Program-made: the position numbers and the translations under genes
In this document: positions 47,735 through 59,109 of the stretch, piece by piece
Layout: each line of letters opens with the position of its first letter
Numbering within the stretch: position 1 is the stretch's first letter
Assembly: GCA_023313575.1 (NCBI GenBank)
Contig: JAJTTP010000006.1
Span: 744,001-808,000 of the forward strand
Direction: 5' to 3'
Length of the DNA: 64,000 nt
DNA from: Eutypella sp. D-1
Lineage: Eukaryota > Ascomycota > Sordariomycetes > Xylariales > Diatrypaceae
Notes under the pieces: generated by a model
Told to the model about the DNA's origin: nothing
What the model saw: the letters and a program-made list of their open reading frames with translations, nothing else
Databases searched by the model: none

Positions 47735-49972
47735 ATGACGGCCACGAGCCATAATAATGCCAGCGAGAACGGCTGGATCGTCCAGAAGTTCGGGGGCACG
47801 AGCGTTGGGAAATTCCCAGACAATGTTTGTGCCTCCTCCTCCTCTTCCTCCTTCTATTATATCCCCTTTTAATCGTCGTCGTCGTTGTTAAGACACTGAT
47901 GGGACCATGGTGACTGACCTGTGACGAACGACGATGGTGGTGGTTGGCTTGGTGTAGATTGCAGAGGATATAGTACGGTATGCGACAGCCCTCAGATCCT
48001 TTTATTCTTCGCCCCCTTCCTCCTCTTCAAGTCTACGATACGACCCTGTGCTCACGCTTTAAAATGCTATAGAGCCAGCCTGGCATCGAATAAAATCGTC
48101 GTTGTTTGTTCCGCCCGGAGTTCAGGCAAGAAAGTCACCGGCACCACAAGTCGGTGAGTCACCAACGAACAAAAGCAGCCTGCCTCGATCATTGCCACTT
48201 CCGTCACCGCTGCCTTCCCCCAAATGCGTTTATCCGTCTGCATGCGCCTCGCGTCCGTGACACTGGGCTCCGTCTAACGACAACGTGGGCACATAGGTTA
48301 CTCGAGGTATACGAAAAGCTACGGAACATATCCGCCGCCATCAGCGACGATTGCACCCAGAATGCCCTCCTCGACGAGGCCAAGAACACCGTACTCGATA
48401 TATGTAACGAGCACGTCTATGCTGTTCAGTCATTCATCAAGAACCCTAATCTGCAGAGCACCGTATCTAAGGAGATCGAGGGCGATTGTCAGGAGCTTAT
48501 AGATTACGTCTTGGCCGCCAAGCGGTTCAACCTCGAGGTTAATGCTCGTTCCAAGGACCGCGTCGTGAGCTTCGGCGAGAAACTGAGTTGCAGATTCATG
48601 GCTGCCATGTTAAAAGACAGGGTACGTCTTGGCGCATGATACCCTGTTCTATGCGCTCCATGAAGGCGGCAAACTGACATGTAGACTAGCATGTTGAAGC
48701 CGAGTATGTAGATCTCTCAGATCTCATGCACTACGAAAGTTCCGACCGCCTGACTCCAGCTTTCTACAAGGAGGCTGCTGCTATCTTCCGGAAACGGATA
48801 CTGGCTTGCGGTGATAGGGTCCCTGTCGTGACGGGCTTCTTCGGCACCGTACCGGGAAGCCTAATGGATGGAGACATAGGGCGCGGTTACACTGACCTTT
48901 GCGCCGCCCTGTTAGCCGTCGGGCTCCACGCCGAGGAGTTGCAGGTGTGGAAGGAGGTGGACGGAATCTTTACAGCAGACCCAACCAAGGTGCCCACAGC
49001 GAGATTACTAGCTGCCATAACGCCGTCCGAAGCCGCTGAACTGACATTCTACGGCTCCGAGGTGATACACCACCTAACAATGGATCAGGTGATCCGCGCA
49101 GAGCCGCCGATACCGATCCGGATCAAGAACGTCAAGAACCCGAGAGGATCCGGCACCATCGTGGTGCCCGACCCGGTGCAGTCGCCCGCACAGCAGATAC
49201 GGCGGTCGCGGCCATCAGAGGTGGCGCTGTCGTCGCAGCTTCGGAGGACGCCGAAGCGACCGACGGCGGTGACGATCAAGAGCAACATCACGGTGATCAA
49301 CGTGCACTCGAACAAGCGGTCAATCTCGCACGGGTTCTTCGCGCGGGTGTTCTCGATCCTGGACTGGCACCGCATCTCGGTGGACCTCATCTCAACGTCG
49401 GAGGTGCACGTGTCGATGGCGATCCACGCGGCGGGCGCGGGCGGCGCGACCGACGCCGCGCAGTTCGAGCGCGCGCGCGCCGAGCTCGAGGAGTGCGGTG
49501 ATGTCTCCGTCCTCTTCGGCATGGCCATCCTCAGCCTCGTCGGCGCCGAGATGAAGAATATGATCGGCGTCGCTGGCCGCATGTTCTCCACCCTCGGAGA
49601 GCATAATGTCAATATCGAGATGATTTCACAAGGTATGCTTACTTTTCTTGAGTGCTCTGTTTACGTCATGTTGGGTTTGTGTACTGTTTTCTCGCTTATT
49701 CACGTTATGTATCCTCTTATTTGCGCCCCTCCCCCTTTCGCTTCTAATATTATGCCCTATGTATGCATGTGACTATGTGTTTACTGCAAGCGAGCCCCCC
49801 AAATTCCCTTCATAAGAGCTGGCCCCCGGAATGACGATGGCTGAAATATTCTTGCCCGTATTTCTTTTTTTCAGGTGCGAGCGAGATCAACATATCCTGC
49901 GTCATCGACGCGCGGGAGGCGTCGAGGGCCATGAACATCCTTCACACGAACCTCTTCACTTTCCTCGAGTAA
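47735..49972 (+). CDS. HOM3: Aspartate kinase (aspartokinase, HOM3-type)
   Basis: Six exons: 47735-47824, 47958-47977 (20 nt), 48073-48153, 48297-48621, 48690-49632 and 49875-49972, giving 518 residues. The N-terminal kinase domain has KFGGTSVGK (nucleotide/aspartate binding), the GTTSRLLEVYEKL region and GRGYTDLCAAL. Two ACT domains follow, starting at about 372 (VINVHSNKRSISHGFF) and 457 (GAEMKNMIGVAGRMF), which bind threonine for feedback inhibition. It phosphorylates aspartate, the first step towards threonine, methionine and isoleucine. The first donor is the weak GTTTGT, and exon 2 is short but necessary for the conserved IAEDIVR strand. Confidence 0.96.
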
Positions 49973-50951
49973 GAGAATACGATCTACAGCCGAAAATTGC
50001 GTAGCATAAGAAAGAAATAGAAGGGGGGGTCTGCATACCACGCCATTGAAGTTCCTTCGTCTATCTTCGCTCGACGTTTCATCATCCCGCACCCCTTTAA
50101 GCCCCCGGTCCCTCAATGGCCTCCACCCTGCGAGCCTTCGATGAGTTAGTTGGCCGGGCCGGTTGGTTACGGGTGGTGACAAGTGGACATGGCAAGGGAT
50201 TCGGGGCTCGAATCAAGGGTTTGCGGGTTGGGGGTAGCCATGAACTGGAGCCTGCAGAGATTACGAATTGAAGAGGGGGGGTTGGAGGGTTAGAGCCAGC
50301 TTAGTATAAACACTCGATCACCAGGCGAGAGAATTGCTTATTGATGCCATCCACAACATTGGATTTTCAACTAGAAGGGGGACGGGCATAGTTGATCTCT
50401 TCATATTGAGCGAGAGCGAGAAAAGGGGGGGGGAGAGGGGGTGGAGGGCATATACGGTAGGGTAGACAAAGATGCATATATTACTATAGATGAATACACG
50501 CTGGAGAAGGAGTGATAGAGAGATTCATGTCAGTTCATGCTATTACTACATATGCAGCACATGATCACATGAGTAGAAATGTGTGCTTTCTTGCGAGAAG
50601 ACATCTTCTCAGGTGGCATGCGGTTGGCTACCTGACCTTAAATTATAAGGCTCTTTTAGATGCATATTTCCTATTGAATGGGTAAATCGTTAAGTGCATG
50701 TCCAGCTGTATCTGATATATACATATCTCCAAACCATTGTCGCATCTGATACTTTAGAACCTCAAGGTTACAACTTGCTTAACTTCTCTCAACCAACACT
50801 CTCACTTTACAATATTGATTACTCAAGTTTAAGACAAGACACCAATCAACTCAATCTCACACACACTTTCAACCTTCCAGCGAGGCCATTTCCATCATAA
50901 ATATTCCTGTATTTCCTGTCTATCTCCCGCCGTATAGTCAACACCGCCAAA
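49973..50951. other. Intergenic region between aspartate kinase and KIN17
   Basis: About 1 kb. No gene or repeat beyond G-rich runs near 50270-50285 and 50423-50445. It holds the KIN17 promoter. Confidence 0.5.
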
Positions 50952-52313
50952 ATGGGGAAAGCTGAGGTAGGCTCGACGAAGCACCTGAGCAATAAGATGA
51001 AGGCCAAGGGCCTTCAGCGACTCAGATGGTGAGATCTCCAGAATCATTCGCGGTGAAGATCTTTGCTAATATAGCCATCGCATAGGTACTGTCAAGTGTG
51101 AGTTTTCCCGATGCGACGACACACCCCGGACCCTTCTTGCCCACCACCCATGCGCTGACCATCGGATATCAGTTGCGAACGCCAGATGAGAGACGAGAAC
51201 GGCTTCAAGATGCATACCCAGTCCGAATCACACGTAAGCGATATATAAGACCCGAATACAAGCTGCGAACGCGCGACGATTGACACTCCCCGCAGGTACG
51301 GCAAATGCTGTTGGTCGGCGAAGATCCCAAGAAATTCATCAATGACTACAGCAACCAGTTCAAGAAAGACTTCCTACAACTGCTGCGCACAAGTCACGGC
51401 GAAAAGCAGGTTCACATCAACCATTTCTACCAGGAGTATATTCATAATAAGGAACATATACATATGAATGGTGAGAGCGCGCGCCGAACCCTTCGTCATC
51501 TCTGCAATTTGGCTGTTCGGGAAAAAGGCAAAGCTAACGAACTCGATAGTACGCATACCGATTCCTTCATGTCGAGCGAGTCCGACCCTCCTTTGGAAAC
51601 TAATCAATGCGAAATAGGCTACGAAATGGCCGTCCTTAACCGAGTTCGCCAAGTTCCTGGGCCGAGAGGGAATATGTAGGGTCGAGGAAACGGAGAAGGG
51701 TATACACATCGCATGGATCGACGACTCACCGGAAGCCCTTAAAAGGAGAGACGCAGTTCGTAGGAAGGAACTCCAGGACAAGGGCGACGAAGAGCGAGAG
51801 CAGAGGATGATCAGGGAGCAGATTCGCCGGGCGAGGAAAGATACCGGGGGAAAGGCCGAGGGCGACGCCGATGATGCCGATGATCGCGAGCTTAAGCGAC
51901 AAGAGGGCGAGAAGGTCAAGCTATCTTTTGGCGCCAAACCGGCCTCACAATCAGGCAAGGACGTGTCCGTCACACCAGACCCGAACTCGAATCCGTCGAG
52001 GTCCCCCGAGGGCGAAGCTGCCGGTGTGCAAGCCGCGGAAGGCACGGAAGCGAAAGCAGTCACAGCTGCAGAGCCGCCCGCTCCAGGGCCGGTGTCACTG
52101 AAGATGACGGCGGCGAAACCCCAGACCAAGAACGTATTCGCGGCCGCGGCAAAGAAGAACGCGTTAGCGGGGGGCTCAAAAAAGAAGTCTACGGCCTTCG
52201 AACCGCCGAAGAAGATGAGCGAGGCTGAGCGGATCATGAAAGAGGAGCTGGAGAGAAAGAGGGCGCGAGGGGGCTCCGGGCCCGGCGGCTCCAACAAGCG
52301 CCAGAAGATGTAG
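50952..52313 (+). CDS. KIN17: KIN17-family DNA/RNA-binding zinc-finger protein
   Basis: Exons 50952-51028, 51085-51096 (a 12-nt microexon), 51173-51233, 51296-about 51469 and 51618-52313 give about 339 residues. A C2H2 finger CQVCERQMRDENGFKMHTQSESH (about 28-50) is followed by the conserved winged-helix domain (HFYQEYIHNKEHIHMN then ATKWPSLTEFAKFLGREG), a long charged coiled coil (about 165-215), an Ala/Pro-rich region and a Lys-rich tail. KIN17 proteins bind curved DNA and RNA and associate with the spliceosome and DNA repair. The junction of exons 4 and 5 does not work: the visible GT donor (51471) and AG acceptor (51616-51617) leave the frame off by one base, and reading straight through stops at 51679. 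The protein on both sides is clearly one conserved domain, so an indel or a non-canonical splice is needed. Confidence 0.88.
51085..51096 (+). other. 12-nt coding microexon of KIN17
   Basis: The bases G-TAC-TGT-CAA-GT lie between an ATAG acceptor and a GTGAGT donor. They complete the conserved Trp-Tyr-Cys-Gln-Val of the zinc finger, including its first Cys; without them the finger is lost. Confidence 0.85.
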
Positions 52314-55300
52314 GGTGCTTCCCCCTACCCCTCCACAAATGGGTAGAGGTAATGATAAGGGAAGAATGGGGTTTTACTTGTATCTTTCTATCGGTTACGT
52401 AGCGATGGTGTTCAGGGGCACAGGCACGGGCTAGTTAATATGATCTAATATATCGAACGAGGCGTCCGGTATATGATGCGTATACATCTATATACCACCT
52501 ACCACTATACAAACTTCACAAGTCCATCTTGCCTGTGATTGATCCTACTCCCCCCCCCCCCTAATATTTTGGTTCTTCCATATCGGGTAAGACCGCATAT
52601 CGCACCACTTGCACCACTGCTACTGGCTGCGCCTCGAACGATTCTAGAAGTATTCTAGAACAAGAACAGAAACACAAGCAGCAGCCAGCCCCAATCGCAA
52701 TCGATGCATGGCACGGCGCACCTGGACTATTTAAGCCGCCACGGCAGGCTCGGGCTCGGGCATTTCTATTCGCCTAAGTATACAATAATAAAGATGCTGT
52801 ATTGTTCTACTCACTTTGTCTCCCTACATCCATCCATACATACTTATAATTCGAAGCGATCTACTTCAGTAGACACAGTGAGAGAGATATTTGCCATAAA
52901 GAAAAGGGGGGGGGGGCTGCCGAAAGATGGGGGGCTAAAAGTGTACCGGCTTTGTTTCGTATCGTCTCTATCTATGTTAGAGTAGGAATTATTTTCTACG
53001 TATAGGATGGCGTAGAGTAGGTAGCTGGGTGGGTGACGATAGACGGCGCACACGTTTCCAAGTTCACGCAGCAGCGGGCAGCGGCGGGACGGGTGGTGGG
53101 GTGGTCAAGTTAGACTGTATAACTTTCTTTAAGTACCTAAGTAGGTATGGTAGGTCAAGGTGGGCGCGCAAGCAACTCCTCCTGAGACAAACACGAGCCT
53201 ACCCGGTAACTTTGTCCTGGACCAACCGGAGACGCAGGGACAAGGAACCAGGACAAGAACAAGATACCTACCGTTAACTAAAACTCTCGTGTAGAGAGGA
53301 GAGAGAGATCGTTGAGCAAGGTTAGCTGCATACGTACATTGCATACTACCTACCTATGTAGATTGCGGTTGCGGTTGCGGTTACGGTGCGGTACGGTACG
53401 GTGCGACCTCGCGTCCGCCCGAGCGAGTAACAGGTTTGTTTGTATTTACATAGATGTTGAAGGTAACGGTACCTTTCTGTGTCCTTTTTTTTTTTTTTAA
53501 CACTTGGCGGTCTGGCGGTCGAGGACATGTAGTTATGTGTAGGCAGATTGGATCTGCTTACCTCACACCTGTCTACCGATGTATACAGATTATACATAAA
53601 TGAATTGATTACAAACCTGACAACATACCTACATACATACATAGGTATGTAGTTACTTGGTTGGGTATGTACGTAACTCGGAACTCCTCCATCAATTGCG
53701 GGCTGTGATAAATCTCGAGGCACGCGCGCCCTCGTGGCCTACCTACCTACCTACCTACCTGCCTTTCTAGATAGGCGTTCGACTGCCGGATCCCCCCGTG
53801 TGAGTCAACTATTAGGTAGTGAGGGAGTGGAGCAGACCCAAAGATATAAAAACCCCACGATGACAACGTGAGAGTTCGACGGTAGGTATGTACAGACAGA
53901 TATCATGATCAGTACATACACACATACGGTAGAGGCGGTAGATGCCCCTACATACATAGGTAGGTAGGCTAAAGGGAGGAAGCTGGGGAGGTAGGGCCGG
54001 TAGGCTGCTTGGTTGGATGTTACGCGCGCCCCCTGGCTTCCCATCTGGCTGGGAATCGGGGCTCGCCTGAAAGGGGACAGTTGGGGCAGGTAGACGCGCT
54101 TACATCCGGTGAACTAACCCTCTTATGAAGGCATAACGTTGTATTATATGGCCTTTCTTGAATAGCCTACCTCTAGATACATCTGACTACTTAGGTAAAC
54201 TTAGGTAGCCGGGCAACCCCTATTTACGGAGCTGGCAGGCTACCCATACTGTACTCGATACATGCATACCTATCCGTACCCAGGTAAGTGATACAGTCAG
54301 TTAGGGGCAGCGATATCACATATCACATCATATCACATTACACGGGCCTCCCGAACCATTGGACCGGTTCATGAACTTTCTCTTTTTCCTTTCTTAATCT
54401 TTATCTTCTTCTTTGTCTTCTTCCATGGCCTTATTCTCTCTATCAAGTTGTGAAAAGGGGGGGGAGGAATAAGAAATGGACCAGTAACATGCACTACACC
54501 CATCGTCAGGGGGATCTAGGTATACCTACATACATGTTGACCAGGCTGTCAGGCAAGGGTAGGGGAACAAACCCCCTTCCCTCCCTTCTCTACTCTATTT
54601 TGTGGGCTTGGAAGCTTGGAACAACCCGGCGTAGAACTCAGTAACTGCATAGCTGCCAACCAATCCTCCCCTTCAAATGAGCTATATAATGAATGTACTT
54701 GTGTCTGATGGCCCGGGGCTGCCCACCTGCCACAGGGGCACTCAGAAGCTCGGATGAGAAGAAGCTCGAAGGAGAGAAAAAAGAGAAGAGACCAATCATG
54801 CCAAGATCATGACCGCTTCCCCTTCAGCCCTCTCTGGCGGTATAACGAAGCTTACTACCCCGTAGCGCTCCTTATTTTAACTACCTACGTAGCTTACTCT
54901 AAGATGTAAGTAAGTACATACACCTGCTCCTCCCTTTCTCTCTTGACTACTTAGACGGTATCGGTGCGGGATAATGGATACAGATTGGTAGATAGATACC
55001 TAAGCTGCAATATGTGTGTAATGGCGGTCAATGGAAAAAACAGCAGCAGAAGAGTAAAAAAGTCAGGTGTGAACCTCCCGAGAGCGGCCATGAGTTGACG
55101 GGGGGAACGGGGAACTGTTAGCCGCCACTCCTCCTCCCCGCCCGCCACGCCCGCTCCGTCCCTTCTGCGCCCTGCTAGCAGGTATCCATAGATGTAGACT
55201 GGAAGAAAAAGCCCGGATAGATAGATGCCGCTAAAGCTCAACTATCCATCATATCGGATTCGGTTAAAGTCAATTGGGGAAAAGATACCCGGGGCCCGCA

Positions 55301-57091
55301 TAGATTCTTATAGGTACCTTGCACAAACCGCACAACTACAAACAAACTACGAACCCCTTTACCTGCAACGTTACGTACTATGTATGCGCATATGTCATAT
55401 ATATACCTACCTAGTATATATCACATCGGTAAGAAACCCGAGCGTAGACTTTGCTGGGTAGGTTCTTATCTGTGGTTCTATAAAATCCATCCACATCCAA
55501 TGGGGCAAAGGTGGAGGGTATCCAACTCATCCAAGCAGACCTACCTGGGTAATTATATGCACAATGAGCTCACCCAGCCTTTCAGGGTTGTGGTCCCTTG
55601 TTACTTACTTCTCCGTATGTATATAGGTACTTGGGCGTGCCGGGCGTGCCCTCCCTGCTTTCAAGGACACAAAGAATGGATGATCTATGATTCGAGGAAC
55701 TTGAGGGAAACCCCCATTTCTTGTGTCCTCCTCGACCTTGCTTGCTTACACCAACTTTGCTTCAGTTTGCTCATCCCCTAGGTCAGGTATCACTAGAGTC
55801 CCATGGGGAATTATTAGTGTACTTATAGGTACAGTACCTATCTACCTCAGGAAGTATACAGGGGAGCCCTCGGACCAAGTGATCGGCCTTTTATATATCC
55901 TGAACTCCGGCCTCTCCGCCTGTTCCCCGATCACCACCAAACGCAACTACGTAACTACGTGAACCCGACACGCACCTCCTTATAAATATCGGCATACACA
56001 CGTGCAATCCTCTGGGGCAATGACAAGTAGATAATCCACAGCTCTCAAGGAGTACTTTGGCCCCGGAAAGCTGTCGGACTTGTGTGTGGCTGTCTGTATG
56101 GCCATCTGGCTATTACCGACTGGGAATATAAGCAGAAAAAGACCAGTGCCATGGGTACCCAGATAGGTTTAGTTGAGGAAGGCTAATCCTAAACGACTCA
56201 AGCCATCCATGATGGATCCCGTCTTGCTACCAGGAAGTGTGAAGTACTATCCTGGAGTACCGGGTACCAATGACATAGTGGGCTGCCCCCAAAATCTAAG
56301 ACATGTATCAATTAGCAACGTCTTTCTGATACGCGACGCTAAAGATAAAAAAAAAGCTGGAAGAAATCAGATTGTCTGGTGCGCCTTTATAAAAAAATTT
56401 TAAAGGGTAAGGGAAAGGAATAAAAACCCCTATATAGCTGGGTCTATAGCTGGATGAGATGGAAGCTATCCATAGCTTCTAGGCTAAGAGCAAGATATAG
56501 CTGAGCAACCCAATCCAGCTAGGTACTCGCTACATAAAATACACTATACTATCAAAGGTATATATACATGGGACATACCCAAATCGGTAGTGTGATTTTT
56601 TAGGGGACAGTGCTTTAAAAGCAGACCAAGCAAGCCTAAGACAAATTTGGGGCACAAGCAAGCAAAGCGGGTTTTCCGTAAGGAGTGAGAGAGGTGAAAA
56701 AAAAGGGTCAACCGTTTTAGCAAAGAAAAAAAAAAGGAAAAGAAGAAAAAAAGATAGAGAGAACAGGACAGAGTAGGAAAAAGAGATAGGCAAGAAGGAC
56801 TTTACCAGCACATAGGAGAGACTAATAATAATCAATAACGGTCCGAACATAGCCAGACACCAAACAACCTTGAACCCATACAATACAATACAAGCAAAGC
56901 AAAGCAAGCCACTTGCAGGCAATGGAAGCCAAGCAAAGTAGGGTCATACCTAATTAAGTTTTCTACTACTACTACTAACCACCACCAGTACCCAATTCAC
57001 TGGCTCTTAACGTATTTGTGCCTTTCTACGTGATATTCTTCTAGTTATTATTTTTGATCTAAACTAACTCCTGCTGCTACAAACATCCTTG

Positions 57092-57127
57092 AACCTCCTC
57101 AACCTCCTCAACCTCCTCAACTTCCTC
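57092..57127 (+). repeat. Tandem repeat of AACCTCCTC (4 copies)
   Basis: Three perfect 9-bp copies and a fourth with one change (AACTTCCTC), inside a pyrimidine-rich region. Confidence 0.85.
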
Positions 57128-58633
57128 CTTTAAACCACCCAGACCTTTTCCTCCACCACCACCACCACGACCTCCTCCTCCCCTTCTTCCTCCTTTTATA
57201 TACTTAATATATTATAACAACTATCACCGCTTCTTTAACCATCATCACCGTCCCGTATGTATGATCGTGACGTCCATTCTTAGGTATTAGGTGGTTTAGT
57301 AGTTGTCCTTTAAGCATTGGTTTTTGGGGTTTCTTTTTTTTTCCTTCGTGTATGTGTAGGTGAGTAGACGGCGTGTCTTTTTTTTATGACTTCTAAGCAC
57401 CCGAATATTCCTGAGAGACTTCCGAAACTGTCAAACCCCCCTTTTCTCTATAAGTCTAGATGGTAGAAAGTGTAGTATATCTGTAGTTATACAGCTCGCT
57501 CTTCTATCTTCTGTATATCATACATCTCATCCCGTCCTGTCCATCCATAGGATATACATGGATATGGCATTGTCTCAGGCTCAGGTTCGAATCCCTTGAC
57601 CTACTCAGCCTCAAGACACTTACGTCTTCCCCAGCTCCATGAGTTTCAAGTTCCGTGAGGTTATTCTCGAGCTCGACTGCCTATACGTATGGTTTTTGCC
57701 TGCATCGTCACCTCTATCAACCCTCAACCTCAACCCCGACCTCAACAATAACAATATCGTTTATATCAACGAACCATCTATCGACCCGGCGATATAGTCC
57801 ATCTGCCTCACTTCCTTCCTTTTTCTCCCTCCCCCCCTCACTCCTTCCTTTCATACAATCATTTCCAAAGCTGTATATGGATAGTAGTAGGGTTAGCTGC
57901 CTAAATCGCCTCCTCCATTTTACTACTGCACCCACCTACAGAAAAATGCCAACAGGAACACCCACACTCATACCCCATACACAAATCAACACAAATCTGC
58001 CTTCCTCCACACCTTGACACCTTGACACCACCTTGACACCACAGCTTCTTCTTATCCTTCTCCCCCATTCTTCACCGCATATCCCTTCAAGGAAATTACC
58101 CAGTTGAAGAAAAAGGACCCAAAAAGAACAAGCACACACACAGACAACCTTCCTTGCAATCTTTGAATCTTCCAGCCTTCTTTCTAAAGTATCCTTTCTA
58201 AGGTATCCTTTTCTTTGGGAGGAGACACCAACCAAGTTCTCCCGCTCCTTCCACCTGCTGCAATTCGTTTTCTAAACCCTCACTACTGTACTATACATCC
58301 CTACTATACACCACTACTACTGCTTCCCCCCCACTTGGTTTTCCCCCCTTCCCTCTTCTCTTCTCTTCTTCAACTTCAACTTCTCTTCATCTCTCCCTCC
58401 ACCTATACTTACAACCAATCTTCTCTCCAGTAGGAATCAACAGCAGCTGTAGCAACAACTATAGCATCATCTACAGCAGCCATCCGAGGCTGAAGATACC
58501 GCCTCGAGCCTTCTCTCGCTCGCCCAGGTCATTCATTACGGCTACTTAACAGACCACAGACCACGAGAACCTCTCCGAGCCTCCCCGTAAACGAGCCGGT
58601 TTGTTTGATCCTCACCGTCCGTATACGTATATG

Positions 58634-58688
58634 TACCCGTCCTCGTACCCGTCCTCGTACCCGTCCTCGTACCCGTCCTCGTACCCGT
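58634..58688 (+). repeat. 12-bp minisatellite TACCCGTCCTCG
   Basis: Four perfect tandem copies (58634-58681) followed by seven bases of a fifth. It lies about 420 bp before the NRP1-like start codon. Confidence 0.93.
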
Positions 58689-59109
58689 ATCCGTGCCCGT
58701 TACCCATACCAGTACCTCATACCTAGGTATACTTCCAAGCAGCTTCTGCCTGGTCCAATTTACCGATCTCTACCTATCTATCTACCTACCTGCGTACGGT
58801 AATCTGCCTACCTTATCTACCTCCCTACCTATCATCGATTTCATCAACGCTACGTCTTCCCTTCGCATTCGGGGATACACGCGTGGGATTCGTTGATCTG
58901 TTGGGCATTCGAACCCAGAAGTATATAAGCACACTCGAAGATTCGATTCGATTTGAGTCCAATTTTAGCATCGCATACCTGCTACTTTGTCGTCTTTACG
59001 AGTCCGCGAGCGGCTGTTAAAAACCCCCAAATTTCTCCTTCATAATTATATAACATAGTTGTATCTGGTCAGCTGGTCAGCTGGTATATCGTGTGAGGAG
59101 TTGCCCATC

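Larger units (their letters stand above)
52314..59109. other. 6.8-kb gene-free region
   Basis: The longest stretch without a supported gene. Short tandem and low-complexity blocks dominate: a G-run (52908-52917), GCGGTT-like units (53362-53402), a T-run (53488-53500), TACC/TACA units (53624-53650 and 53738-53760), GA-rich DNA (56690-56770), AACCTCCTC units (57092-57127) and a TACCCGTCCTCG minisatellite (58634-58688). The last 2 kb before NRP1 is strongly pyrimidine-rich on the + strand, as in fungal promoters and leaders. A TGAGTCA bZIP site match lies at 53801. Confidence 0.5.

Noticed and set aside
51305..51679. Reading KIN17 straight through its fourth intron as a shorter protein
   Set aside because: The sequence beyond 51470 loses all similarity to the family while the conserved domain resumes at 51618 in another frame.
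56173..56500. AT-rich stretch with repeated CTATAGCTGG-like words, considered as a transposon relic
   Set aside because: No terminal repeats, target duplication or coding trace could be found.
57571..57595. GGTTCGAATCCC, a match to a tRNA B box
   Set aside because: No A box at the right distance and no acceptor-stem partner for the following bases, so no tRNA can be folded.
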